Assembly (NCBI GenBank): GCA_026387775.1
Contig: JAPLLC010000087.1
Coordinates: 1-37,377, forward strand
Reading direction: 5' to 3'
DNA from: Candidatus Methylomirabilota bacterium
GTDB taxonomy: Bacteria > Methylomirabilota > Methylomirabilia > Methylomirabilales > 2-02-FULL-66-22
Length of the DNA: 37,377 nt
Below are positions 8,914 through 16,608 of the stretch, piece by piece (the stretch's first letter is position 1; the number at the start of each line of letters is the position of its first letter). The notes beneath the pieces were generated by a model. That model was not told where the DNA came from and made no database searches. It saw only the letters and a list, made by a program, of their open reading frames with translations. The translations under genes were made by a program, and so were the position numbers.

Positions 8914-10431
8914 TCAGAGGTCCTCCGGGAGGAGCTCGAACAGTTTTTCTGGTTTGAGTTGCTGGGGTGCGGTAACGGCTGAGAGGGCCGATAACAGCGC
9001 AGCGATCCGCTCCCGGGGCTGGTCGGCGTTCACGCGCGGAGCGGCGAGGACCCGGGTGGGGTCCCCGGCCTTGGCGCAGGCCACCGCCACTCTCCACTCG
9101 GCTTCCTGACGGTCGCGTTCGCTCTGGATCTGGCGCATCTGGATCTTGCCTCCCGGACCCTGGTCCTTCTGGATCTGGCTCACGAGCGCGAGGGCGGCAT
9201 CCGTGGCGCCACCTTCTGCCAAGACCTCCGCTGCTGAAGTGATAGCTTGGACGCGTGTGGAATCGTCGCGGACCGCGGCGAGCGTCTGTTCCAGCGCGGG
9301 CATATTCCCGCGGCGAGCGTGAAGACGCGCGAGCGCCAGCAGCGCCATAGTACGCGCCTCGGGCACAGAGATTCCCTCTGTCGTCTCCAGAGCCTCCCGG
9401 CTGCGGCCCTGCGCGGCCTGCACCTTGGCGACCTGGATCAGCGCGTACTGCACTTCGCTCGAATCCGAGAAGCGGGCAGCGAGGGCCTTAGCGCCGGCGA
9501 CATCGCCGGCCCCGGCGCGGGCGACGACGATGCTTCCCCTCACCGCCTCCCGCCACTTCGGATCGGGGAAGCGCTCCGCCTCCAGTAACGCGCCGGCGAC
9601 ATCGCCGGCCTTGGCCCGCAGCGGCGCCAGCCAGAGGACGGCCAAGAGGCGCCGCGGCGGGGAGAGAATGCGGGCGGCAAGCAGGGTCGCTTCGAGCATC
9701 TCCCCCTGTTGGGCATGGAGGAGCCCCAGCAGCTCCCAGACGCTGTCGTCGCGCGCGAAGATGCCGATCGCCTCGGCCGTGCGGATCGCGCCCGCCCGAT
9801 CGCCCTGGCTGGCCTGAACCTGGGCGATCTGGACCAGCGCATCGCGTTGATGATCTCGCTCCCGGATTGTCTGGGCGGTCCGCCGGGCTCCCGGGATATC
9901 GCCGGTCTCAGCCTGGGCCTTGGCGACAGCCACAAGGAGCCGGTCGCGCGGCCCGCCCATCGGTCTTGTTGCAGCAACCCGGAGCGCGACCTCGGCCCGG
10001 CCTGTCTTGGTCAGCGCTTCCACGATGGCCAAAGACGCATCCTCGCGCATTGATTCCGTCGGAAGCGTGACGATGGTCCGGAACGCCGCCTCGACATCGC
10101 CGGCCCGGGCCTGTGCGACGGCGAGTTCCTGGATAAGCGAGACGTCAAAGAGCAGCGTGTAAGGGATCTCGGCTAGGTTCACGAAAGCGCCCTGGAGGTC
10201 GCCGAGCCGAGCCTGGTGCCGCACAATCTCTTGATATGAGCTCCGCTCGGTCAGTGTCTGCAAATGCGGCGTGTCCGCAAGGATACGCTGGAGAATTGCT
10301 TTACCGGTGGCCGCCCTCGCTGCGCTCAGGACACCCGTCTCCGCACGCGCCGGCGTGCACACACACGTCAGCACGATGAGGATGGAGAGACTCAGGAGCG
10401 TGATACGAGCTTCGCTTTGCTGCTTCCGCAT
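8914..10431 (-). CDS. Exported TPR-like repeat protein
   Basis: 505-aa protein with a Sec signal peptide (LLSLSILIVLTCVCTPARA, predicted cut near residue 29 before ETG). Then come at least ten tandem helical repeats of about 33 residues of the form 'ALVQIA.VQA..GD.AGA..TA..I', which read as tetratricopeptide-like repeats. It should act as a periplasmic protein-protein interaction platform. No catalytic residues stand out. The start ATG 10431 has GAGGTGG 6 nt upstream; the open frame runs on to 10509 without support. It sits between a small membrane protein (73 bp upstream) and the HEAT-repeat protein (32 nt downstream), all on the same strand, suggesting an envelope-associated three-gene unit. 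Confidence 0.83.
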   Translation of the reverse strand: MRKQQSEARITLLSLSILIVLTCVCTPARAETGVLSAARAATGKAILQRILADTPHLQTLTERSSYQEIVRHQARLGDLQGAFVNLAEIPYTLLFDVSLIQELAVAQARAGDVEAAFRTIVTLPTESMREDASLAIVEALTKTGRAEVALRVAATRPMGGPRDRLLVAVAKAQAETGDIPGARRTAQTIRERDHQRDALVQIAQVQASQGDRAGAIRTAEAIGIFARDDSVWELLGLLHAQQGEMLEATLLAARILSPPRRLLAVLWLAPLRAKAGDVAGALLEAERFPDPKWREAVRGSIVVARAGAGDVAGAKALAARFSDSSEVQYALIQVAKVQAAQGRSREALETTEGISVPEARTMALLALARLHARRGNMPALEQTLAAVRDDSTRVQAITSAAEVLAEGGATDAALALVSQIQKDQGPGGKIQMRQIQSERDRQEAEWRVAVACAKAGDPTRVLAAPRVNADQPRERIAALLSALSAVTAPQQLKPEKLFELLPEDL

Positions 10432-10505
10432 GAATTTCCACCTCGACGCGTCGCGCGCGGCTGGTCGCCGGACACACGCGGGGCGCGACACTGCGGCCAA
10501 GCCGC

Positions 10506-10949
10506 TCATCGGCGCGTGGCTGACGCGCTACCACTCTCCTTTCGACACAGGAGAGGGGCATTCCGAACCTTATAGAGTTTGCCTACCAAGAGGCCGGCGA
10601 CAAGGAAGCCACCCAGGAAGAAGGGAGAGATGACCACGATAACAAGTCCGCCTTCCCCGCCGTGTGCGTTGACCTCCCGGAGGAGCCAAACCGTACCGAT
10701 TGCTCCCATCGCGCAGCCGGTGAGCACACTCTTGAGATATGGGTGCGCAATGGTTCTGAGCCCCCGTATCCAGTGATAGAGCTCAATGAACAACAGCAGG
10801 GGAATCAGGCAAAACACTACCCCGATTCCCAGAGCAAGGGTAATAACGGGAGCCGCCAGAAGAAGCTCGATGGCGGAACCACCGCACAGCGCAACGGCAA
10901 TCCAGAGGATCACCGCTCCAGCACAGATGATAAGAGCGGGTTTGAGCAT
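10506..10949 (-). CDS. Small integral membrane protein, unknown
   Basis: 147-aa protein with about four membrane segments: roughly 4-24 (LIICAGAVILWIAVALC), 29-51, 70-90 and 100-122. There is a short basic C-terminal tail rich in Ser and Arg. No family recognised. ATG 10949 lies only about 20 bp from the edge of repeat copy B and has no clear Shine-Dalgarno. The open frame continues into the repeat up to 11051, so the N-terminus is uncertain. It is the first gene of the minus-strand set with the TPR-like and HEAT-repeat genes, so any promoter would have to lie within repeat B or the transposase relic. Confidence 0.6.
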   Translation of the reverse strand: MLKPALIICAGAVILWIAVALCGGSAIELLLAAPVITLALGIGVVFCLIPLLLFIELYHWIRGLRTIAHPYLKSVLTGCAMGAIGTVWLLREVNAHGGEGGLVIVVISPFFLGGFLVAGLLVGKLYKVRNAPLLCRKESGSASATRR

Positions 10950-10968
10950 CCGGTGATAGGGTGAGGGG

Positions 10969-11220
10969 TGCCAGGAATTTACTTTTTGGGCTCCGCACGG
11001 CGATCGGGTTGCCCGCCGCCCCGCCGCCCCGCTGCCCCAGGCCCGCCCCAACAGCCCAGGTCAGCCCGCGTCCCCGAGATGAGGGAAGTATCTGGCCCGC
11101 CGGACACGGCTGTCAAGAGGAAACAATGGAGAAGATCAGGGATTGTTGGCGCGCATCGAGTGGGCTCTTAGCAGACGAGGGTCCCGCCCGCGGCGATCGG
11201 CGCGCCGGGGCTATGGCGAG
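10969..11220 (+). repeat. Dispersed repeat copy B, next to a transposase relic
   Basis: About 252 bp, aligning along its length with copy A and at its left half with copy C (CCGCTGCCCCAGGC, CGATCGGG). It begins 4 bp after the TAG of the transposase relic (reading the minus strand) and ends just before the small membrane protein. This makes it the natural 3' untranslated end of that element. Together with the relic it fills the 425-bp gap 10950-11374. Confidence 0.75.
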
Positions 11221-11224
11221 CTGA

Positions 11225-11374
11225 CTACGCGGCGATGAGACCCGTTGCAGGGAATATGGCAACGGGTACCACCACTGGCGGGCTGTGGGCTTGGGCAGGC
11301 CAGAGCCCGCCGAGGTGGATCAGGATCTTCTCGATGACTTCGGGTTGCTCGATAAACGCGATGAAGGGGATTGT
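11225..11374 (-). pseudogene. Transposase C-terminal relic (IS91-like, by motif)
   Basis: 49 codons plus TAG on the minus strand read PFIAFIEQPEVIEKILIHLG, then GLWPAQAHSPP and a hydrophobic tail. From memory, 'IAFIE.P.VIEKIL.HLGLWPA..HSPP' is the C-terminal end of zinc-finger/Y-transposases of IS91-like elements. Everything upstream of Thr1 is missing: the relic starts exactly after the TAG stop of the lipoprotein gene, in the same frame. I infer a one-ended or deleted element. Family assignment needs a profile search. Confidence 0.6.
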
Positions 11375-12706
11375 CTATCGGAAGCGAAAGAATATCTGGT
11401 ACAGAGTTTCCTTAAGCGACATCGCATTAGGGTAATTGAATGCACGCTTTATCTGACTTTCTGATTCATATGGGCCTGACAATCCGTGCCTGGTATTATC
11501 CAGAGTCCATAACTCTCCTGAATCCTGCCTGAATACACAGATAGTATGTCCTCTCGGACTTTGAGGATCCATTGTAAAAAGAAAATGATCATATGATGCT
11601 CTGGACATGGCCTCGCATGCGACGATCGCGTACGCCTTGCAGTCGCCTATCCCCGTTTTGATTGTTGTAGAGAAATCCTGTGGCTTATAGGTGGTCCTGT
11701 AACCGAAGTGACCACTCATATACAGAGCCACAAGCTCAGGATCATTCAGGCGTAAGATCACCTGATTAGGATCTGACCATCTTTGGCCATCCATCCCATC
11801 CCAGACTTTCATTGTGAAATCCTTGATGCTGCTCGAAGCGATAGATCCTGGATCCTTATTGTCCATCAAATGCCACATCAACGCCTCAAGAGAGGGACTG
11901 TACCTGAAGTCGCCATGTTTCAATCCCTGTTCAATCGCCTGATCGAGAATGGTCTGAAAATCCAGCGTTTTGTCAAGCTCCAGATTTGTCGCATCTGAAG
12001 GGATCTCCACATCATAGTTCGCATCAAGCCTGATCGTCAGGCGCGTCATGTTAGACGAGGAGAAGATAAGGTCCAGCCCATCAGAATCGCCCTTTCCCAA
12101 AAGGCCTTCAATACCAATCTCTGCTGTTCTTTCGGTTTTATTGAGCAGAGTGACCTTGTCAGAGGCCTCAAAATCAATAGGGACGATACTATTCATCTCG
12201 AGATTTCCAAGCACGTACATATCTTCGATCTTGACAGTGCCATGATAGGGAAGTTGTTCCTGCGATCGCCATCGCAGCCTAACATGATGCGTTGTCATAC
12301 CAGGCGTTTTCTCTGCCTTTCTCTTGTTCTCTGGCATGAGGGTAAAGTCATTTGGAAATTCCATGCCCTTGATACGCTCGTATAATGACCCTAAAGCGTC
12401 AGCTTCTGCCGGATTGATCCCATCCCGCAGGTCAGGCAGTTTCGCAAGCTGCTGCGCAAGGACAACGCTCTTAGAAGCTATCCGTGTGAGGGACATCTCT
12501 CCGTACTGCTGGCTATGGGCTTCCTTTGCTGATTTATATACCTCGGATAGCTGGTTTGCCTGCTCGTCAGAGATCCTCTCAGTCAACTTTGCCGGGCTCT
12601 TGTCGAATAGAGTCTCTATCTTGACAGGCCCAGAATACATCGTGGCGCATCCTGCAGTCAGTGCAGCCAGTGTTCCGATGATAAGGTTCCTCGAATATCT
12701 TGGCAT
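11375..12706 (-). CDS. Lipoprotein with transglutaminase-like C-terminal domain
   Basis: 443-aa lipoprotein. The signal peptide MPRYSRNLIIGTLAALTAGC ends in a good lipobox (LTAGC, acylated C20). A mixed alpha/beta region (about 30-300) has no family I recognise. The C-terminal part has a transglutaminase-like arrangement: C356 in GDCKAYAIVACE, H387 in RGHTICVF and D403 in LWTLDNTRH, the classic Cys-His-Asp triad. Such domains act as cysteine proteases, amidases or cross-linkers. The gene is visibly richer in A and T than its neighbours and uses ATA, AGA and AAT codons freely, suggesting transfer. ATG 12706 follows AGGATAGG; the frame extends into repeat C to 12853. Its TAG stop directly abuts the transposase relic, so the last few residues (FFRFR) may be altered. 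Confidence 0.8.
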   Translation of the reverse strand: MPRYSRNLIIGTLAALTAGCATMYSGPVKIETLFDKSPAKLTERISDEQANQLSEVYKSAKEAHSQQYGEMSLTRIASKSVVLAQQLAKLPDLRDGINPAEADALGSLYERIKGMEFPNDFTLMPENKRKAEKTPGMTTHHVRLRWRSQEQLPYHGTVKIEDMYVLGNLEMNSIVPIDFEASDKVTLLNKTERTAEIGIEGLLGKGDSDGLDLIFSSSNMTRLTIRLDANYDVEIPSDATNLELDKTLDFQTILDQAIEQGLKHGDFRYSPSLEALMWHLMDNKDPGSIASSSIKDFTMKVWDGMDGQRWSDPNQVILRLNDPELVALYMSGHFGYRTTYKPQDFSTTIKTGIGDCKAYAIVACEAMSRASYDHFLFTMDPQSPRGHTICVFRQDSGELWTLDNTRHGLSGPYESESQIKRAFNYPNAMSLKETLYQIFFRFR

Positions 12707-12731
12707 CCTATCCTGACCCTCATATGGTGGG

Positions 12732-12846
12732 TGGCTGATAGCAATTTGCTTTTCGGGGCCACGGGACGATCGGGCCGCCGGCCCGCTTCGCACCTTCGAC
12801 GCGACCCGCCCCGCTGCCCCAGGCTCGCCCCAGCAGGGGGCGAACG
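12732..12846 (+). repeat. Dispersed repeat copy C (partial)
   Basis: About 115 bp matching the left halves of copies A and B: outer end GATAGCAATTTGCTTTTCGG, CGATCGGGCCGCCGGCC, then CCGCTGCCCCAGGCTCGCC. The right half is missing where it meets the amidase 3' end. Same orientation as A and B. Like B, its left edge lies about 25 bp from the start codon of a minus-strand accessory gene. Confidence 0.7.
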
Positions 12847-12874
12847 AGCGCATCCGCCATGTACCCCTGCTTGA

Positions 12875-14350
12875 TTAGGCGGGCCCGGGCGTGCTTCGCC
12901 GCCTCCGCGGCGACCTCGGCTTTTCGCGGCTCTCCTCCACCACCGGCGGAATCTGATCCGCCCAGGGGGCCGCGCGCTCGAACGCCGCGGCGGCGCGGAG
13001 GACGGCCGTCTCTTGACGGCGGCGCCCCACGATCTGGAGCCCGACCGGCAGGCCGCCGCGCGTGAAGCCGCACGGAACCGAGATGGCCGGCAGCCCCGTC
13101 AGCGTGATGCCGTAAGTGAGGAACAACCATTGCGTGTAGTTCTCCAGGGGTTTTCCGTTGATCTCGGTGGGATACGGCTGCTCCACGGGAAACGGCGGCA
13201 CGGCCACCGTCGGCAGGATGAGCAGGTCATATCTCTCCAGGAAGGTCCGGACCCGGTGCCAGAGCGCCGTGCGGAGCTTTTCCCCACGGCCGATTTCCTG
13301 CGGGGTGAGCTGCAGCCCCTGCTCGACGTTCCACACCAGCCCCGGCTGCATCTGGTCTTTCCACTGCGCCAGCTTGTCGGCGTGGTGGGCGACCATGGAG
13401 AGCCCGCGCGTTGACAGGATGATCTCCTTCGTTCCGCCGAAATCCGGGCAGGCGGATTCGACCTCGGCGCCGAGCGACCGGAAGACCCGCGTCGCCCCCT
13501 CGGCAACCTCCGCCACCTCCGCATCCACCGGGATCAACCCGTCCAGGTCCGGCGTCCACGCGACCCGCCAGCCCTTCACCGACGGCGCCCGGACGGCCTT
13601 GAGAAACTCCCGGCTGTCCACCGCATACGAGAGCGGCGCCCGGTCGTCGGGACCCGCCACCACGGACAACATCAGCGCCACGTCCGCCACGGTGCGCGCC
13701 ATGGGTCCCTCGACGGACAAGCTATCCCAGGCCAGCTCCCTCGGATACACCGGAATGAGTCCTGGGGTGGTCCGGAAGCCGACCACGCCGCAAAAGGCGG
13801 CAGGGATTCGGAGCGATCCTCCGAGATCCGACCCTTCGGCGATCGGCCCCATCCCCGTCGCCAGCGCGACGGCGGCCCCCCCGCTCGATCCCCCGCAGGT
13901 GAGGGCGGGGCTCCACGGGTTCCGCGTGACGCCGAACACGGCGTTGAACGTATTGGCGCCCGCCCCGAACTCGGGAGTGTTGGTCTTGCCCACCACGATG
14001 GCGCCGGCCGCCTTCAGACGCTGAACGATCAGCGCGTCCTCCTCCGGCACGTGGTGCTCGAAGATCTTCGACCCCCAGGTGGTCCGGATTCCCTTCGTGG
14101 GGGTGAGATCCTTGATCGAGACGGGCACGCCGTGCAGCGGCGGGAGCGCGGCGCCCCGGATCAGCGCGATGGTCGCCGCCCGCGCCGCGTCGAGCGCCGC
14201 CTCGCGCGCCACGGTCACGTAGGCGTTGACCCGAGGGTTGACCGCGTCGATCCGCGCCAGGACGGCCCGCATCACCTCCAGGGGCGACGCCTTCCGCGCC
14301 CGGAACAACCGCACCAATTCCGTCGCCGGCGTGAAGCACAATTCACGCAT
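12875..14350 (-). CDS. Amidase-signature family hydrolase
   Basis: 491-aa serine amidase. The Ser-cisSer-Lys triad is K80 (VSIKD), S155 (GGSSGG) and S179 (GSDLGGS). The spacings of 75 and 24 residues equal those of the reference enzyme FAAH. The GTNTPEF-like motif (KTNTPEF, 122-128) is also typical. The family hydrolyses amides ranging from acylamides to Glu-tRNA(Gln) intermediates. There are no gatC or gatB neighbours and the C-terminus is not GatA-like, so I call a general amidase. The last 20 residues (EKPRSPRRRR..) look like read-through: a different frame over 12850-12930 reads like normal protein (HARARLIKQGYMADALV), so a late frameshift is possible. ATG 14350 has only a weak upstream GGGGTG. 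Confidence 0.9.
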   Translation of the reverse strand: MRELCFTPATELVRLFRARKASPLEVMRAVLARIDAVNPRVNAYVTVAREAALDAARAATIALIRGAALPPLHGVPVSIKDLTPTKGIRTTWGSKIFEHHVPEEDALIVQRLKAAGAIVVGKTNTPEFGAGANTFNAVFGVTRNPWSPALTCGGSSGGAAVALATGMGPIAEGSDLGGSLRIPAAFCGVVGFRTTPGLIPVYPRELAWDSLSVEGPMARTVADVALMLSVVAGPDDRAPLSYAVDSREFLKAVRAPSVKGWRVAWTPDLDGLIPVDAEVAEVAEGATRVFRSLGAEVESACPDFGGTKEIILSTRGLSMVAHHADKLAQWKDQMQPGLVWNVEQGLQLTPQEIGRGEKLRTALWHRVRTFLERYDLLILPTVAVPPFPVEQPYPTEINGKPLENYTQWLFLTYGITLTGLPAISVPCGFTRGGLPVGLQIVGRRRQETAVLRAAAAFERAAPWADQIPPVVEESREKPRSPRRRRSTPGPA

Positions 14351-14364
14351 GGAGAAGACACCCC

Positions 14365-14412
14365 GCTCTTGGCTCTCGGCTCATCGCTCTCGGCTCTCGG
14401 CTCTCGGCTCTC
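14365..14412 (+). repeat. 7-bp tandem repeat array, GGCTCTC type
   Basis: About six units of GGCTCTC with variants, between the amidase start and the aldo/keto reductase stop (102-bp gap). Same motif and orientation as the arrays at 20808-20882 and 26904-26963. Confidence 0.85.
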
Positions 14413-14452
14413 ACTTCCTCCGCTCCTCTGCTCCCCCGCCCCCCTGCATCCC

Positions 14453-15433
14453 CTACATCCCCATCACCCATTTCGGCTGGTACAACTCTTCGAGGGCTTT
14501 CACATCCTCCGCACCGAGCTTCACCTCGAGGGCGGCCACCGCCTCCTCGATGTGCGGGGACTTTGTCGCGCCGATGATGGGGCTTGTGATATACGGCTTG
14601 CCGAGCATCCAGGCCAGCGCGACCTTGGCCCGCGAGAGACCCAGACGACTCGCGATTTCGCCCACCCGGTCGGCGATGGCAAAGTCGGCGTCGGTATAGT
14701 AGAGCTTGTAAGCAAATTCATCGCTCTTCGACCGGGTCGTCTCACCCTGCTTGTCGCGAGTGCGGTTTCCCATCACGAAGCCGCGCGCCAGCGGGCTCCA
14801 CGGCGTGATACCGATACCCTGGTCTGTGCAGAGCGGCATCATCTCCCGCTCCTCCTCGCGGTAGATCAAGTTGTAGTGGTTCTGCATGGACACGAACCGG
14901 GCCCAGCCGTGCAGCTCCTGCAAATAGAGCGCCTTGGCGAACTGCCAGGCGGGCATGCTGGAAGCCCCAACATAGAGCGCCTTCCCGGCCTTCACGACAT
15001 CGTGCAGCGCCTCCAGCGCCTCCTCGGCCGACACCGCGCCGTCCCACCGGTGGATGATATAGAGGTCCACGTAGTCGAGCTTGAGGCGCCGGAGCGAGGC
15101 ATCGATCCCCTCCAGGATGTGCTTCCGGGACAGCCCGCGCTGGTTCGGCTTGTCTCCCATCGGATTGAATACCTTGGTGGCCACCACGTATTCGTCCCGC
15201 GACTGGAAAGTCTCCTTGAGAAGCCGGCCCGTGACCTCCTCGCTCGCGCCATTGGAATACACGTCCGCCGTGTCGTAGAAGTTCACGCCCAACTCGGCCG
15301 CGCGGCGGACGATGGGGCGCCCCTCGTCTTCCGAAAGAACCCACTCCCGCCAGCTCTTCGCCCCGTAGGACATCATGCCAAGGCAGATTCGCGATACCTT
15401 CACACCCGCCTTGCCGAGATTCACGTATTGCAT
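14453..15433 (-). CDS. Aldo/keto reductase
   Basis: 326-aa NADPH-dependent carbonyl reductase of the aldo/keto reductase superfamily (TIM barrel). The catalytic tetrad is D54 and Y59 (YDTADVYSNGASEE), K87 (VATKVF) and H128 (IIHRWD). LG.SRAKVALAW and the GA..S..I cofactor-binding motif near the C-terminus are present. Sequence style is that of the Tas/YajO/voltage-gated K channel beta-like branch (GMMSYG, MQNHYNLIYREEE). Substrate unknown. ATG 15433 has AGGAGG 6 nt upstream, and this ribosome-binding site is itself part of a 34-bp tandem duplication. Confidence 0.93.
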   Translation of the reverse strand: MQYVNLGKAGVKVSRICLGMMSYGAKSWREWVLSEDEGRPIVRRAAELGVNFYDTADVYSNGASEEVTGRLLKETFQSRDEYVVATKVFNPMGDKPNQRGLSRKHILEGIDASLRRLKLDYVDLYIIHRWDGAVSAEEALEALHDVVKAGKALYVGASSMPAWQFAKALYLQELHGWARFVSMQNHYNLIYREEEREMMPLCTDQGIGITPWSPLARGFVMGNRTRDKQGETTRSKSDEFAYKLYYTDADFAIADRVGEIASRLGLSRAKVALAWMLGKPYITSPIIGATKSPHIEEAVAALEVKLGAEDVKALEELYQPKWVMGM

Positions 15434-15500
15434 CGAAGTCCTCCTCTTGATTAGGAGCCGTTACGATCGAAGTCCTCCTCTTGATTAGGAGCAGTTACGA
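15433..15500 (+). repeat. 34-bp tandem duplication covering an RBS
   Basis: Bases 15433-15466 and 15467-15500 are identical except for one base (C at 15459, A at 15493). The unit includes TCCTCCT, the complement of the AGGAGG used by the aldo/keto reductase, so the leader carries the site twice. Confidence 0.9.
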
Positions 15501-15574
15501 AATAACTTGTCCATTCATTGGAATTTCGTTACGGCTCCTTATGCCGTTTCCGGAATTTCTCCGGTCAAGTTATT
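15487..15574 (+). repeat. Nested inverted repeats in the kinase-reductase gap
   Basis: Arms 15487-15503 and 15523-15539 pair over 17 bp with two mismatches. A second pair, AATAACTTG 15501-15509 and CAAGTTATT 15566-15574, is perfect. It could be a terminator-like structure downstream of the kinase or a tiny mobile element; no T-run typical of a terminator follows on either strand. Confidence 0.6.
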
Positions 15575-15587
15575 CTTTGACAACGGC

Positions 15588-16538
15588 TTAGCGTTGAATC
15601 TCCTGGTCTTCGGAGCCGAGCAGTTCCTCCACCTCGGCCCGTGTGACATAGGCGAAATCTCCCACGATGGTGCAGTGGAGCGCCCCCACCGCGGCGCCGA
15701 GGTCGAGCCCGCGCTGCACCCCGCCTTCCAGGTAGCCGCAGAGAAATCCCCCCGCGAAGGCATCCCCCGCCCCCACCGGATCCACCATCGTCGCCTGCGG
15801 AACCCGCCGGGCGCGATAGGGCCGATCCGCCATCGCCATCGCCCCTTCCGACCCTAGCGTGAGGACTACGGTCGGGATGCCGAATCGTTCCTGAAGGGCG
15901 CACGCCACTGTTTCAGGGTCGCCACGAAGCCCGAACAGCCGATCCGCATCCCGGCCCCCGCAGAACAGGATGCTGACCGATGGCAGGAGCCTTGTGAGGT
16001 AGTCGGCCGCTTCCTGCGGGGACCACAGCTTCGCCCGGTAATTCACGTCCAGCGCGAAGAGGCGTCCCGCCGCCCGCACCTTCTCGGCAATCCGTCGGGT
16101 TGTATCCTGAAGCGTCGCACTCAGTGCCGGGGCGGTCCCGGCCATCAACACGATTCGCGCCGACGTCAGGTAGGGCCAATCCAAGTCGGATGCGGTGAGC
16201 GTAGTGAACGCCGAGTCCTTCCGATCGTACCAGACGCGAGGCGGCCTTGGGGGCACGGCTCGCTCGTAGAAGAGCGTCCCGATCCGCCCTTCCGGGGTCC
16301 ACACCACCCGTGAGGTATCCACGCCGTGCCTGGAGACCGCGCCGACGATCAAGCGCGAGAGGGGATGGTCCGGCAACTTGGAGAGCCAGCCGACCCGTTT
16401 CCCCAGGCGCGCCAGGACCACCGCGGCATTGGCCTCGGCCCCCGTGGGCCACACCTCCAACTGTGCAGCCTGCTCCAGTCGGAGCAGCCCAGGAGGAGAA
16501 AAGCTCACCATCGCATCGCCCAACGCGATCACATCCAT
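15588..16538 (-). CDS. PfkB-family sugar kinase, probably 2-keto-3-deoxygluconate kinase
   Basis: 316-aa ribokinase-fold kinase that phosphorylates a sugar or sugar acid with ATP. Seen: GDAMVSF near residue 7, the N-terminal TGAEANAAVVLARLG signature (32-46), LDVNYRAKLW at 163-172 (a stretch typical of KDG kinases), and the PfkB signature DPVGAGDAFAGGFL at 253-266 with catalytic D259. Hence KDG kinase is favoured, though fructokinase or another ketose kinase is possible. ATG 16538 is chosen because AGGAG lies 6 nt upstream; the frame runs to 16571 without better support. There are no other Entner-Doudoroff genes in the window. Confidence 0.85.
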   Translation of the reverse strand: MDVIALGDAMVSFSPPGLLRLEQAAQLEVWPTGAEANAAVVLARLGKRVGWLSKLPDHPLSRLIVGAVSRHGVDTSRVVWTPEGRIGTLFYERAVPPRPPRVWYDRKDSAFTTLTASDLDWPYLTSARIVLMAGTAPALSATLQDTTRRIAEKVRAAGRLFALDVNYRAKLWSPQEAADYLTRLLPSVSILFCGGRDADRLFGLRGDPETVACALQERFGIPTVVLTLGSEGAMAMADRPYRARRVPQATMVDPVGAGDAFAGGFLCGYLEGGVQRGLDLGAAVGALHCTIVGDFAYVTRAEVEELLGSEDQEIQR

Positions 16539-16608
16539 GGAAAGCTCCTGCATGTCTTGGAGAGATGACACCTGAAAGAGAGAACCGAGGATAAAGAAGG
16601 AGCCTCTC

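Noticed and set aside
10961-11224. Small open frames inside repeats A and B on both strands
   Set aside because: The copies differ by indels that break any shared frame, so the repeat is non-coding.
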